Assembly (NCBI GenBank): GCA_016110215.1
Contig: JADWQD010000015.1
Span: forward strand, 930,001-994,000
Source: Capronia americana
Taxonomy: Eukaryota; Ascomycota; Eurotiomycetes; Chaetothyriales; Herpotrichiellaceae
Length of the DNA: 64,000 nucleotides
Reading direction: 5' to 3'
Below the pieces are notes generated by a model that saw only the letters and a program-made list of their open reading frames with translations, had not been told where the DNA came from and ran no database searches. Numbering within the stretch: the first letter of the stretch is position 1; each line of letters starts with the position of its first letter. The position numbers and the translations under genes were made by a program. Of the stretch, positions 1-12,128 are shown piece by piece.

Positions 1-802
1 GCACGCACAGGCTGACAGAGAGGGGCCGAGCACATACTTGGGAGCCGCCCGTGGTTAATATTTTGCCATGGAAGGGTACCCAGGATGCATTGTTCGGAGG
101 AAGGTCGCATTTGGGCAACCGGCTTCAGTAAGACAATACCAACTCTTACACTCATGCACGTTCTTCACAAGTATAATTTCTCGTCTCTTGGGCTTTCGTG
201 CGCCTTCTCAATTTGGATGAAGTTTGTAGGTGGCCTGTTAGCGAGGCCCGGGTTGCTTCAAGAAGCTTAAGCGTCCGCCATTTGATTTGACTCGTGTGGG
301 TCATAAGCCATTTGAGTGTGCTTGGAAGAGCCATACGTACGGCTCGACCGGTGTTGATACAGATACGTGAGGTAGATGTGCTAGATAGGGTAGTAAGGTA
401 GCTCAGAGGAAGGCAACAGAAGTGATAGGAAAGTGAAGCCAAGGTGATGGGGACACTGAGGCACGCTGAGGGCCCAGAATGTGAACAGAGAAAAGTGATC
501 TGCTAAGAGGAAAGAATGGGATGGGAAAGCTTTGGAAAGCTTTAGGAGGTGGTGCTCTCAGTTCAGCTCAGGAAGTCGTTCTGCTTGCCTCTGAGGACGG
601 AAACGGCGAACGACTGCGTTGGACATCGGCGCCGAGACCTGCACATGGCGAAACATATGGCAAAAGCGACAAATCATGGAATTGATGTGAGCAAAGAACT
701 CTTGTTTCGAAGGCATCCCTAGACATGCCCGTGTCTAAGTCTTTGTCTTGAAATCTGTATATAAAACGCCCGTATCTCTGAGCCAGCTCATGCCACTATC
801 AG
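1..802. other. Left flank without recognised gene
   Basis: No reading frame here has recognisable protein character. The final part should contain the 3' UTR of the minus-strand nitronate monooxygenase gene that follows. Confidence 0.5.
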
Positions 803-1899
803 TTACAGCTTGCTCTGGGGTTGATAGAACTTGCGACTCCGCTCAATAGCTTCCACAGCCTCTGTCTCAATTCTCGACAGAAGTTCCTGACACGTGGGAA
901 TGTCATGGATCAAACCGATCACTTGCCCGGCTGTCCACACGCCGTAGTCCTTGTCTCCGTTCAGGAACACCTCGCGGCCACGCTTGCCTGAGACATATGG
1001 CGCGACCTCCTCGAACTTGCCAGTTGTGCTGCTCTTCTCAATAGCCACGGCCTGCTGTGCAACTTTGTTCTTGAACAATCGCGACGTATTTGTCCACCTT
1101 CTGAGAACGAGCTCAGTGTCATGTTCTGAGGCATCTACGATCGCCTGCTTGATGTTGATGTGGATGGGCGCCTCGACAGTGCACATGAATCGAGTGCCCA
1201 TGTTGATTCCTTCAGCTCCGAGAGCTAGGGCTGCCGCCAGACCCTGACCGTCTGCAAAGCCACCCGAGGCGATGAAAGGCACGCCCAGCGATTGTCTTGC
1301 TCTTGACAGCAGGATGAAATTAGTGATATCAGATTCGCCGACATGTCCGGCGCATTCAAAACCGTCGATCGAGAGAAAGTCGACGCCCAACTTCGCGGCG
1401 GATTGGGCATGTCTGATGGTTGTACATTTGTGTAGGATAATAATGTTGGCTGCCTTCAATTGTTTGATGACCGGTCCGGGCGAGTTTCCTGCCGTTTCTA
1501 CAATCTTGATACCCTCGTCAATGCACACTTGAGCATATTCGCCGTAGGGTGGAGCATTCATCGTGGGTAGGAGGGTGATGTTGACGGCAAAAGGGTTCTT
1601 TGTCAGGGTTCTCGTTTTCCGGATCTCCTTGCGCAGGTCTTCGGGAGTAGGTTGAGTGAGGGCTGTGAGCTGGAAGATCTAGTCAGCACCCTTCTAATAC
1701 TGTGTGCCAGCTCCAGACTTACAATCCCCAAACCGCCTGCATTAGATACGGCGGATGCCAATTCTGCGTACCCGACCCATTGCATGCCACCCTGGACGAC
1801 GGGAACTGCGTCGCGTTTAGTAAGAGTCAAAATAGAACCTAGATTGCATCAAGTACCTTTGATGCCTAGCCGGCGCGTGAGTTCGGTGTTAAAGACCAT
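803..1899 (-). CDS. Nitronate monooxygenase (2-nitropropane dioxygenase family)
   Basis: An FMN-dependent enzyme of the NMO family, which oxidises alkyl nitronates such as those from nitroalkanes or 3-nitropropionate to carbonyl compounds. I read three exons on the minus strand: 1899-1857, 1805-1723 and 1669-803, giving about 330 residues. The first 14-residue exon is set by its ATG and a GTACTT donor. It joins in phase to the conserved N-terminal VVQGGMQWVG segment. Further signatures are GFECAGHVGE, which carries the histidine of the catalytic region, and the FMN-phosphate-binding stretch GGFADGQG followed by GINMGTRFM. Length and motif order match fungal family members. Both introns are about 50 nt. 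The in vivo substrate cannot be read from sequence; detoxification of nitro compounds is the usual role. Confidence 0.93.
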
Positions 1900-3295
1900 C
1901 GCTGCTGTGCAAAGTGCAAGCGAACGAGCGTTACAACTGAAAGAGCACTTGCTGCCTGTTGCGATATCTGGTACAATAGCCCAACTCAATAGAAGTGACG
2001 GTACAGAGGAAGAGGAGTCAAAGTATAAGTAAGCCCAGACAAAATCAAATTCCACAGTACCTCTTGACCCGAGGTGATAGCAACCCGCGCAGATGATTGC
2101 GCAACGAGGATGGAGGAGTTGTGGAGGAACCTGGGACAAAGCCGGGGACCGAGGCAAAGTTGTCTAGTTGAAGCTGTCACGCCCATTCTTAAGGCCGTTA
2201 GAGGCAGCTTTGCCGCTCTATCACCTCAGCATCATGTGAGACAAGCTTGTCGCTGCCATGCAGTACTCGCACCCAGTAAGTGCCTGTGACAGCCTGAGAC
2301 GTTCAGGGCTCATTATTATCCGATGCTTGCTTGCCATTTCATGGAGCCGAGGGGAATGGACTGAACGAGCCCGCCGAGCCGCTCGGATCCGCGGTGACAG
2401 GGTCCGCAATATCTTTGTTCCGCCCAAAGCTCATGTCGCGTGGTTGCTGATGCAAACAAATCCCTACTACTCGTACCTCGACAAGAGGTCAAATCGCATG
2501 CGCGCCTTGCATGGTTTAATTGCAATGCCCAAGTCACCTTCGCCAAGCCGAATATAGCCGGAGACTGGTCGAGTGTTCAGATTTGCATCACCAAATCGTC
2601 GAGAGTGAGTTCTAAGATCTCTGTCCAAGGATATTTTATCGTGAATCTTGTCGGAAGAGGAACCAAGCCGCGCTTTGTGCCCCAAGTTTGATATCGATGT
2701 TTGAAAGAATTGAGGGTGTATGAGGATCGCGAGCACCCATGGCACCTTCGGCCGTAACCTGAGCCTTGTGGGCAGCTCGCGGGATGGCCCAAGAACGGAA
2801 TGGTCAGGCTTGGCGATCTCGAATTGCGGCTTTTGGCTTTGTTCCCTCGATCGCGTCGACCGATCAACAATAACCACCTGCCACCGCACCCGTTCAGATC
2901 AGGGCCGTCGCAACTCCGACTCATATCTATGACCCGTCTCTGCGTCTTGTCGCGTGTTTGCAGGCGGACTGGATTGGCCTTTGCTCTTGGACGACAATGG
3001 CGCTAACTGCAAATAATTGCATTGCGCGAGGTTGTCACTTGGCTTAATGCACTGGCTTTATTGGCACAACATTTCCACCCGACTGTCTGATTTTGTGGAC
3101 ATGGCTGTGCCGTGTCGAGGCTGTACCGAAAGTTAAGTCGCTTCCACAGAACTCTCTATAGAGGCAGATACCTATATCTACTATCAAGCCTTTCCCCTTT
3201 TTTGGTCAGTTCTCTCCTCAAGCTCAATTTCAAAGTTATATCCCAGAACAGTTTCTCTTGTGTCACCCCTCAAGAAAAGCTTCGAAGTCATCGCA
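1900..3295. other. Intergenic region, divergent promoters
   Basis: This lies between the divergently transcribed nitronate monooxygenase (-) and RTA1-like (+) genes. Several short overlapping frames on both strands have no family character. The pyrimidine-rich stretch before 3296 fits a fungal promoter/5' UTR. Confidence 0.5.
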
Positions 3296-4294
3296 ATGGC
3301 TGTCAATCCGTACCACGTCAACCCCCTCAACTGCGACGAAGTATCTGAAGCATGCCCAGTCAAAGCTTCAATCTACGGTTACTACCCCAGCTTGGGATTC
3401 AATGCCTTCCTCGCCGCTTACTTCGGTCTCTGCTTCTTTGTCAACTTCTGGCTCGGCTGGAGATTTAGGACGTGGACCTACCAGATCGCAATGTGCTTGG
3501 CCTGTATCTCTAGTGCTATCGGATATATTGGAAGGTGCCTAATGTACAACAACCCATTCAATTCTCTCGGGTTCCAGATACAAATCTGCTGTCTGACCTT
3601 TGCGCCGGCCTTTAATTCAGCCGCACTGTACCTGGTTCTCAAGCACTTGGTTCTCCAGCTAGGACGGGAATGGTCAAGGATTCGACCAAAGTATTACACC
3701 TGGAGCTTTATTATAGCCGACTTTCTGGCGCTCACGTTGCAAGGGGCTGGTGGCGGAATAGCCGGGTCCGCAGGCGACAATGAGAGCTTTCGCAACGTCG
3801 GCGACAACCTCATGATCACGGGCATCTCGTGGCAGGTCTTGACACTTCTTCTCTTTGGGGCGGCTACTGCAGATTACGCCATACGACGGTTCAGATCTTT
3901 GCAGCCATGGAGTCCCTCGGCGCAGTTTCTCCTCCACGACCGCAAGTTTCGAATTTTTGTCGCGGCGCAAGTCATCACCTATATTTGCATCTTCATCCGG
4001 TGTGTCTACCGCATCGCTGAGATGGCAAAGGGCTGGAGGAACCCAATCATGCAGAATCAAGGCCTGTTCATTGGGTTGGATGGCGTGTGAGTATCTCCCT
4101 TGGTCCCTCCACACTCGCACATGGCACTGACTCGCCCATACAGCATGGTTGGCATTGCCACCCTTCTTCAAACATCCATCCATCCCGGACACTTCTTCCC
4201 GGCCCTCGCAACATACCGAGAAACGAAGAAGACAAATAGGGCACCGCAGGAGTTGAGTAGCAGTGAGGATACGGTAGACAAATCGTTAGCCTAG
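3296..4294 (+). CDS. RTA1-family multi-pass membrane protein
   Basis: A predicted seven-helix integral membrane protein of the fungal RTA1/RSB1 family. Characterised members protect against toxic sterol-targeting compounds or export sphingoid bases. Exons are 3296-4086 and 4144-4294 (313 residues). The intron has a GTGAGT donor and a TACAG acceptor and is phase-consistent. The ATG at 3296 begins MAVNPYHVNP. An in-frame ATG at 3260 would add 12 residues and is less likely. Visible family features are the N-terminal aromatic segment, successive hydrophobic helices, the loop with GYIGRCLMYNNPF, the region LVLKHLVLQLGREWSRI, and YICIFIRCVYRIAEMAKGW before the last helix. The C-terminal HPGHFF motif comes from exon 2. 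The tail is short, polar and Ser/Glu-rich. The substrate is unknown. Confidence 0.92.
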
Positions 4295-4757
4295 AAGTGC
4301 CACACCGTTGATATGGTCGAAATTGAACTGTTGGAATTGTCACCTCGTAAATGATTTGGAAAGCAAGCAAGAATTGAATCTTATATAGAGCCTCATTTTC
4401 CAAGTTCCACAAAATATCACTTCTCCCAGGGACAAGTTGTACGTGTACCATCCGGCTGTGGCCTGAAACAATTACTACACAAAAGAGCACAGTATTAACT
4501 CTACTCTGGTCACTGGTACTTTTGTGCAGGGGAAGCCACCACGTGTCCCGCCCATCCTTGGCGGAGCTGCGTCATCATGGTTTGGCACGTCCGACTAGGT
4601 GCCGACACCTTCCCATGCAACAGGAAGGATACCTCGTAACAGTCCGCGGATTTGCACAAGAGCCAACTCGCACCTTGGCCCTTGGTCTGTTAGCGGAATT
4701 CACTCTTCTGCCTGCCTTGCTTGACAGTCTTGCTCCTTGCCATGTTCTCGCTGCACG
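4295..4757. other. Intergenic region upstream of HID1
   Basis: It holds the 3' end of the RTA1-like transcript and the promoter of the HID1-like gene, both on the plus strand. No other feature was seen. Confidence 0.5.
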
Positions 4758-7645
4758 ATGGGTGCGTCCGAGTCAAAGCTAATCTTCAAGCAAGGCATTT
4801 TCAGGCTCTCAGAAGAGCGGAACATTGCTGCCAATGACCCATACTGGACAAACGTAAGCCTCCTCATTGTCGGTCCACTCTCTCGCTGATCTGGTAATAG
4901 TTCTGGGAATTGCCCGAGTCGGTCGAAGACGTCTTCAGCCTCTTCTCGCATACCGATATCCGCAGAACTCGAGATGCCGCGCTCGAGAACCTCGAGACCC
5001 TTATTCTTGCGGTAACATCGCGCTTGATCGTGTTGAAGAATCATCCTTCCTTTCCAGACCCCGATCTTGCCCCTGAACGAGATGCTCTCAACTGCATCCG
5101 AGTCCTCACCAGACTCCTGCCCTACGTCTACGAGGCTGAGCAACTGGCAGACTGGGAGGAGAGGTTCTTTTGGGGCATGCGCCGTCGCCGAACAAGGAGG
5201 ACACAAGTTTCTGGGGAGGTGTTGTTCGACGACAACCAAGGCGATGATACCACGCCTACGGAGAATCCACAACAAGAGTTCGAAGATGCGAAGCCGCTTG
5301 CGGAAGAACTGATTGACACTTTGGTCGATCTCTTATTCTACACTAGTTTCACCATACCCGAGCTGCCCAATGCGAAGAGCAAGGTCACTTATGCAATTTG
5401 GCAGAGTGGTGTAGGCTGCAAGTCCTCGATCCCAACAAGCAAGGAACTTGAGAGCAATCGCTGCGAAGTTCTCAGGCTGCTCCTTACCCTGTCGAGCAAG
5501 GCCATGTATATGCCCTCGAACATCCTCCCTGTGCAGGGTGTCAGGCCCATCACATATCTCGCAACATGTCCAGACAAACAAATCGTCCTCTCCGTACTGT
5601 GTTCTCTGATCAACACCACCATCAAGGCAAATGTCGGCTCATGGCGGCTGCCCTACGACCACATGGTGCGCAAGGACTCGCAACAGACTCTGGTTGTATA
5701 CAGCTTGCAGCTGCTTCTTACCCTATTACTGTACCCAGTGCCCGAAGACGCAAGTGGGTCGGTCCCAAAGAACTTCTATCGCCACTTCTTCGGCCGCTTG
5801 CATAGGCCGGAAGATTTCCAGTTCCTTGCCGACGGCATGATGAGGGTCCTGAGCCAGCCGATGCAGGCTACGACTTCATATCTACCGGGAAGTCAGAAAT
5901 CAGTCAAATGGGCTCCGGAAATGATCATGCTCTTCTGGGAAGTGCTTCAGTGCAACAAACGGTTCCGCTCATTCATCATAGAATCTAACCGCGCCCACGA
6001 CTTTGTCATACTGATGCTCTTTTACGCCATCGAGTACAAGACCGACGCAGCGCGGCAAGGAATCGTGAGGATGTGCGTGTTCGTGCTCCAGACTATGAGC
6101 GTCGAGTCGAGTTTCGGCAAAAACCTCAACAAGAAGTTCGAAGCACAAGAAACACTGCCTACATCGATCCGCGTCGCCAACTTCACGGGCACCTATGCCG
6201 ACTTCCTCATCATATCCATACACACCCTGATAACGGGGAGCAAGGGCAAACTGGACGCCATCTACCCGGCTCTACTCGCTATTATTAACAATATGGCGGC
6301 CTATGTGCAGCATCTCTCATTGGCAGCAAGCACGAGACTCGTGCAGCTCCTGACCTCAATGTCTACGCCAAGTTTCCTGCTGGCCAACGAGACGAATCAC
6401 GTCCTTCTCCAGGCCTTGCTCGAATCAATCAACAGTATGGTCGAGCACCAGTACGAGGCGAATGCCAATCTGATCTATGCCATCTGGCGATCAAGAAAAC
6501 GCATTGAAGCTCTGCGCAAATTCACATTGGAGGGCGGGCAGGCAGAAATCGAAAGAGCTGCTCAGCGACAGAAAGAGTCGGCCCTCACTGATAGCACGAA
6601 TAACCTTTCTAGAAGTTCCACCATGGGCACGGTATCGCCGCCAGCGACTCCACACCCTGAAAGCGCAGTCGATGGAACATTTGCAATTGGAGACTCCGAC
6701 GACTCTGAAAATGAAGAGCCGCCAACGCCCTCGCAGTCTACACAGTCTATTCGCACGTCCCGGACGCCTTCGATAGCCTCTTCGTCAGTCCCCGAAGACA
6801 ATATGCCGATCCAATTGACAGGCATGTCGGAAAAGGCCAGAGGCAAAATGCCTGCCAATGCTCCCACCTTCTCTCGCCAGAACAGCACCACTAGCCTCTC
6901 AGCGACATCAACGTACACTCCCGGTCGTGGCTCTATTGGACTCACTCCTGAATGGCTCGAAAGCTGGCTACCAGACCTTCCGCTTCACACACTCCTCACT
7001 GTGATCAAAGTCCTGTCTTCCCACCCTCTGGCATCGCCTCGGAACAACTCTAGTGACACGACAAATCCACCGTCCGTAGCGTCTTCCCGCCGCTCATCTC
7101 TTGCTGCAGATGACGCACTATCCTCTCCCGCCACCACGACCTCCACCAACGACATGATCGCTACAAACACGAGCACCTTGTCAGGCTTCCGCTCCCAAAT
7201 TCCCTCCACATCAACCCACCCCTCCATCGCCGCCATTCTGGCCTCTCCTTCCCCCATCCGCGTGCACCTCTTCGAATGGTCCCCCCTCTCTCTAGGCTGG
7301 TACATGTCTGTCCTTTGGTCCCTTATCTTCACCGCTGAAATGACCATTGCGCCTACTTCTTCCACTGCCGCTACATTAACAGGCCAAGGGACCATGGCCG
7401 GCCCCGTTGGCGTGTGGAACGGTACCAGCGTGAAGCTGTTCCAGGTTGCCACGGAAGGCAAGAGGGAGGGACCAAGTTTAAGCGCACCCAGGGGTGCCGT
7501 GGACGCGGTAGGAACGAGGCTTGTGCAGGGGGTGCAAGGGTTGAACCTGGGCGGCTTCGTCGGGAGAGTCGGAGCCGGGGTAAGGAATGCCAGTCAGGGG
7601 AATATTCGTGATAGCGGTCCACACGGCAGGACGAGAGAAGTCTAA
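4758..7645 (+). CDS. HID1: HID1/Ecm30-type trafficking protein
   Basis: Homologue of HID-1 (high-temperature-induced dauer formation protein 1; yeast Ecm30), a peripheral Golgi protein needed for secretory sorting in animals. Exon 1 (4758-4853) encodes 32 residues and joins across a 47-nt intron (GTAAGC…AATAG) to exon 2 (4901-7645), for 946 residues. The start is fixed by the conserved N-terminus MGASESKLIF, with Gly2 in a good N-myristoylation context, as in animal HID1. The segments DPYWTN and FWELPESVEDVFSLF continue the family signature across the splice. A long Ser/Thr/Pro-rich stretch, roughly residues 560-780, interrupts the helical body and is likely disordered. The C-terminus again shows conserved character around HLFEWSPLSLGWYMSVLW. 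Function in fungi is inferred from homology. Confidence 0.93.
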
Positions 7646-8116
7646 TGATTGTGGGTTGACCCTGGATTGTCCAAAACCAAGGCCAGGTAAAAAGATGACT
7701 GTCGAGTCGGGTCCCCGGTACGGAAAGCGGGACCATTCCTGTAGCGTTCTGCAGATTTGCGAGTTTAGCATGCGGCGCAGGTCTGGATATAACGATAATA
7801 GCCTACATGCGTTTAGACACAAGCAATTACTCTTTCGATAATGGGAGCTACTCTTGGAGTGTTGATAGTGCCCCGATCCGTAGGGAGGAGCCAAACCTGG
7901 AGATGGGTGCCGGGGAGTAGAGATACTGTGTACAGCACACCGCACAATTTATACCCACGCGCAGCGTTCTTAAATCCCTAGAACATGTACGCTAACTCTC
8001 TATCTCAGACCCCTCACCGCGGACAGCGCCGACAAGCATTTGAATTGCATCAAGGCTCACGATTCAAGAAAGCACGCCTCTGGGTCTCCCGTCGACAACG
8101 GCACGGTACGAATGCT
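7646..8116. other. Convergent intergenic region
   Basis: This lies between the 3' ends of the HID1 gene (+) and the SDR gene (-) and presumably contains both terminators. No coding signal was recognised. Confidence 0.5.
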
Positions 8117-8920
8117 TCACATGGCCTGCCAGCCACAATCGGCACTGACAATTGCTCCACTCAAATAGTCGGCATCATCAGAGCAAGCCAACACAACCAA
8201 CTTGGCGAGTCTATCCATATCCACCACGCCCGGGTTCACTTCCGCGAGCTTTCTCGAGAGGTTACGTCCTGCCTCATTCACTCCGTTCTCATAGGCAACT
8301 TGAATGTTGGTTTTCATCACTCCGGGCATGATGATATTGCATCGAATCCCTTGAGAGGCATAAGCAGCTGCCGTATTCCTCGTCAATCCAACGAGACCGT
8401 GCTTGGCCGTCGTGTAGGCGACTCCGGATAAACCGCCCCGGAAGCCGTTGATGGAACCGACGTTGAGGATCACGCCCCCGAGACATCTCCCGTCGGCGCC
8501 TTTATGGCGCAGGAACTCCTGTACCGCGAGTTTTGATAGTCTTGCCGGAGCTGTGAGGTTTGTGGCGATTACCCGGTCCCAGAAGTCGAAGTCGATATCC
8601 CCGATTGGGTCAAAACGGTCCATGATGCCCGCGTTGTTCACGAGGATATTGAGTTGACCATAGCTGTCAACAGCCTTGTTGACAACTGTCTCTGCCCCGG
8701 TGGGGTCTGTGAGGTCTGCCACGACCGTTTGCAACTCTCCCCATGGAGATAGGTCACGGGAGCACTCCTCGAGCAGTGGGCCGTTGATGTCGCAAGCGAC
8801 GACTTTGGCGCCAGCACAGAGAAATGCTTTGGCAAGTACCTTCCCAAGACCTCCCGCAGCACCCGTCACGATTGCAACTTTCCGCGTCAGCGAGAGGGTC
8901 ACGGCATTATTCGTCGCCAT
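8117..8920 (-). CDS. Short-chain dehydrogenase/reductase (classical SDR)
   Basis: A single-exon NAD(P)(H)-dependent oxidoreductase of 267 residues. The cofactor-binding motif TGAAGGLG is at residues 19-26 and NNAG at 95-98. The catalytic serine is in NVGSINGF (about Ser156), and Tyr169-x3-Lys173 is in YTTAK. The acidic Asp44 at the end of the second strand (VVACDI) favours NAD(H). The C-terminus ends in SGAIVSADCGWQAM, typical of classical SDRs, so the frame is complete. Length is normal for the class. It is transcribed away from the esterase pseudogene downstream of it on the map. The two may once have shared a promoter and a substrate pathway, but that is inference. The substrate is unknown. 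Confidence 0.92.
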   Translation of the reverse strand: MATNNAVTLSLTRKVAIVTGAAGGLGKVLAKAFLCAGAKVVACDINGPLLEECSRDLSPWGELQTVVADLTDPTGAETVVNKAVDSYGQLNILVNNAGIMDRFDPIGDIDFDFWDRVIATNLTAPARLSKLAVQEFLRHKGADGRCLGGVILNVGSINGFRGGLSGVAYTTAKHGLVGLTRNTAAAYASQGIRCNIIMPGVMKTNIQVAYENGVNEAGRNLSRKLAEVNPGVVDMDRLAKLVVLACSDDADYLSGAIVSADCGWQAM

Positions 8921-9502
8921 GGGGCAAGATCACGAGGGCACCAAGACAGGTTGTCTTTGCGTCTACCCGAAGGACCAAAGTGAGCCAAACCTCGAGAGAG
9001 GCTGTTTGTCAATTGTCTGAAAGCTAGGCTCTTCTAACATTGCGACGGGAAGGCAAATGTATAAGGACCAAGTCCGTTTTCTCTGTGTCCGAGGCATTTC
9101 GGTGCAAGTCAGTCTTTGGACTCGCCTGGGCCAAATTGGAGGCGAGAAGGAACCCGGCTTGCATTTCAGACTGCCGTCGGCTAGTGCTTTGCTTTGACAC
9201 CCGCGAGAGCTGCCGGATGGAGACGAGAGCCGCGACCCGCTTGCTACACTTCGCCAATATGTTTCCGATGTGATGTGCCCTCCCGGGATGGCAGCTACAG
9301 AATGGGCCACCCACTAACTCCGTCAAATACAGTTCAATGTACTCCGTACGGCAGTCACATCGGACCGACAGCACCAATCTCGTAGGAAGTGAGTGGACAC
9401 GAATTTCATACGGCCGGGCAGTTGCAATTGCCTTTCATCTCCTTCAGCAGCTTAATTTTGATTCTGCCAGTTTAGATCTCTACTCCATCTGCGGTGACAA
9501 TC
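8921..9502. other. Divergent intergenic region (SDR / esterase pseudogene)
   Basis: This is the spacer between the SDR start (-) and the start of the broken esterase gene (+). It contains one exact copy of the 11-bp motif listed at 9339. No gene was seen. Confidence 0.5.
9339..9349. repeat. Dispersed 11-bp GTACTCCGTAC motif, copy 1
   Basis: Exact GTACTCCGTAC. The reverse complement GTACGGAGTAC occurs at 53849, and further copies or near copies lie at 24743, 24831 and 39052, all outside coding exons. Confidence 0.6.
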
Positions 9503-10803
9503 ATGGCAGACTATGCACAATATCAAGGACCCAACCCTGAATGGGAGAGAATTCGTGCGAATGACAGAAGTCCCTCCCGTCGGGCTGGGACCCGGAGAGA
9601 AACTCCCAGAGACTATCGCGAGTCGAGGAACTCAGTCCGGGACAAGGCGTCCCGAATAGAGATGGAAACTGCCAGATTCTTCCCACAGATGGCTGTGATG
9701 ATGCCTCTATATCGCACGGTTGATTGAATGGTTCGTTGACTGGCTTAGCTTGTTGTACAACGATCAAAACCTCCATCATCTTTCCTAGATTGTCGTTCCT
9801 CTAGCTGACATGAATATTCCTTGCAGGACTTCTGCAGAAGGTCAGCTGGCAAGACGTGGATATTCCGCAACGCGATTATTCCACCATCCCAGCCCGCATC
9901 TATCGACCCAATACCGTGGATCCAACCCACACAGAAACTCTTCCCGTCTATCTCTTCTTCCATGGCGGTGGCTACCTTTTGTGGCAGCATCGACAGTGAA
10001 GACGCAAATTGTAGCCGGGTTATTGCAATGTGTGCAACTCCAGTGATGGCGGTCCACGTGGACTATCGGCACACGCCGGAATTCAAGTATCCCACCCAGC
10101 ACAATGACGCCTGGGACGCCTTCCTCTGGCTTGCTCGGGAATATGGATTCTCTAGGTGGCAACCGTCACAAGGTAATTCTGGGCGGAGTCTCTGCCGGTG
10201 GCGGCCTGGCAGCCTCTGTCGTCCTCGCTGCGCATGAACACCAGTCGACAACTCTTGACTTGGAGGTTGTAGGTCAGGTGCTCCTGATTCCTTGGTTGAT
10301 CCATCCCAAGGCATATCCCTTCCACCTGTTGGCAGCAAAAGAACGGTCCAGCTTGGTGTAGAATACCGATGGCTCCCATCCTGCCACTCACGCAGATCAA
10401 CATGTTCACCGAGATCTTCGATAGCCCCGACCTCGACCCTTCAGACATTGTTCCATGTCCAGGGCTGGCCCAGGATGAGAAGATGGAGAGCATGCCAAGA
10501 CAGTCATTGTGGCTGCCGGCATGGATCCTTTGCGGAACGAGGCGTTGTTGTACGCAGACAAGCTGAGGAGAAACAGGTACGTATTCGGGATCCTGCCTGC
10601 TCCTTGAAACTGTAATATATTCGGATCCTGACAGATCCTCCAGCGTGCCAACACGTGTGCATGTCTTTCCCGGCTTGCCACACGGCTTCCGACGATTTGA
10701 CAACCTGAAAGCAAGTGCACGTTGGGATGAGGTGATCGCCGCAGGAATTCAGTGGGCTTTATCCGACGACAGCGATAGTTTCACGACGATTGAACTGGCT
10801 TGA
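9503..10803 (+). pseudogene. Degenerate alpha/beta-hydrolase (esterase/lipase) gene
   Basis: Fragments of one alpha/beta-hydrolase-3-type esterase occur in correct order but in changing frames. The ATG at 9503 begins MADYAQYQGPNPEW. A shift leads to PPVGLGPGEKLPE. After a plausible intron acceptor near 9828 comes the oxyanion-hole motif HGGGYL (about 9963). A frame change at about 9979 leads to MAVHVDYRHTPEFKYP. Another at about 10150-10165 leads to the nucleophile motif GGVSAGGG. An in-frame TAG follows near 10356, where a Gln would fit, and then a shift near 10374 and another near 10495. The acid-residue region VAAGMDPLRNEALLYADKL and, after a possible intron, PHGFRRF with the catalytic His complete the fold. 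At least four frameshifts plus one nonsense codon cannot be removed by the visible splice signals. I therefore call it a pseudogene. Sequencing error is a less likely alternative. Confidence 0.85.
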
Positions 10804-12128
10804 TTGAAGCACAGCCGGTTTGGCATGCTGGCAAGGTGAGAAATGAATGTCATCAATGATCCAGAGCCTCTTCCCTCGATGTGTTTCGCTGGCGGATGGA
10901 AGCATATGACTTGACGATCAGCATCTGCATCTGTATTGAATCGTATTGGAGCTGCCATGGCGTCGGTCGGACCAGTGTGTCAATGGCGCTGTCGACGAAA
11001 AGAGTGTCTGTGCATGGCAGTGTAGCGAGTGAATCCCTGCCAGCGACGTTCTGGATAGCAAGCGAAATAGCCATCAGGCATCAGCAGGTACCGAGGGCTA
11101 CCGGCAGATAATAATCAGCCCGCAGCGAGGCCAAAGGTTTCTTGGGCCGGGCTGAGGGAGGCCGACGGGACTGTCAGCTGAAGGTGATGGTATAGGATAC
11201 CCGAGCAGTAAATTACCGGCATCGGCTAGGATACGAAACGCTTGGTGTCTTGTACTCGGCTACGAGCACCAATGACCTCCAGGCTTCACGGGCTGGGAGA
11301 CGAAGCGTGCTCGAAGTGGCATAGTTTATTCGGAACACCTGTGAGCAGTGTCTTGGAGCAGAGGGTTACTCCAAGAGGGGTTATTCGCTTTCAGCATGGG
11401 CATAGTTCATACAAGGCTGGTCACTTTGGCCTGTCCGGGAGTCCAGGTCGCATTTGATCTACACCCTCGATGATGGTTTGGAAGAGTTCTTGATCAGGCA
11501 CGGTACTCGTGATTCTAGTCGACAGACCTTCTTCTCTGGCATCGCCGGCAGACTTCCCTGGCCCGCTTGCGCACTTGCAGGGCTCCGGCCACCGGTACTG
11601 AAGCTGAGAGGTCGACAAGGCAAGGATCCAGCCGTGCCGGCAACTGAGACGGTTCAGGGCCAGCAGTCATATTCAGGATGGTTTAGGCGTGCATTAAACA
11701 ACAACAAACACTGCTTTGCGGACGCAGAGGGAGAGGGCAGAGCAGAGGATGAGGACGAGGAAGGACAAAGAATTTTCCGGCAATGGGAATACCCAAGGAC
11801 ACCCGGCCTCTTAAGGGCAGGACGGACAACCAAACGGAGGAAGCGAACAGCGACCGGGGAAAAACAAAGCGGAGGCAGCATCTCGGCCAAGTAACCCGGG
11901 CACTCATCTTCCCTCGTGGGTGACCAAGTAATGCGTCGGCAGAGACGACTCCTCAACCGGGGCCCCGGTTCCCCAGTCTTCCTCCCCGTGGCCTGCCGCC
12001 CCCGTGTATATAGAATCTGCACACACCCCCGTGAGTCCCACTGCCTGTGGACTGGAGTACGTGTCGGTTGCAGACAGGGTTCGCTCTTGGATTCTGATAA
12101 TTGGCCCCTCCCCTGGTCGTTGCATACC
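10804..12128. other. Intergenic region before sugar transporter
   Basis: No recognisable gene. Open frames here are short, mutually overlapping and without family features. The last few hundred bases should be the promoter of the MFS transporter. Confidence 0.5.

Noticed and set aside
1900..3250. Several overlapping 60-140-codon frames on both strands
   Set aside because: They overlap one another in antisense, lack splice context and show no domain or compositional signature.
11454..11894. 146-codon plus-strand frame with acidic and basic runs
   Set aside because: Low-complexity Glu/Arg-rich translation with an antisense frame of equal length; no family features.
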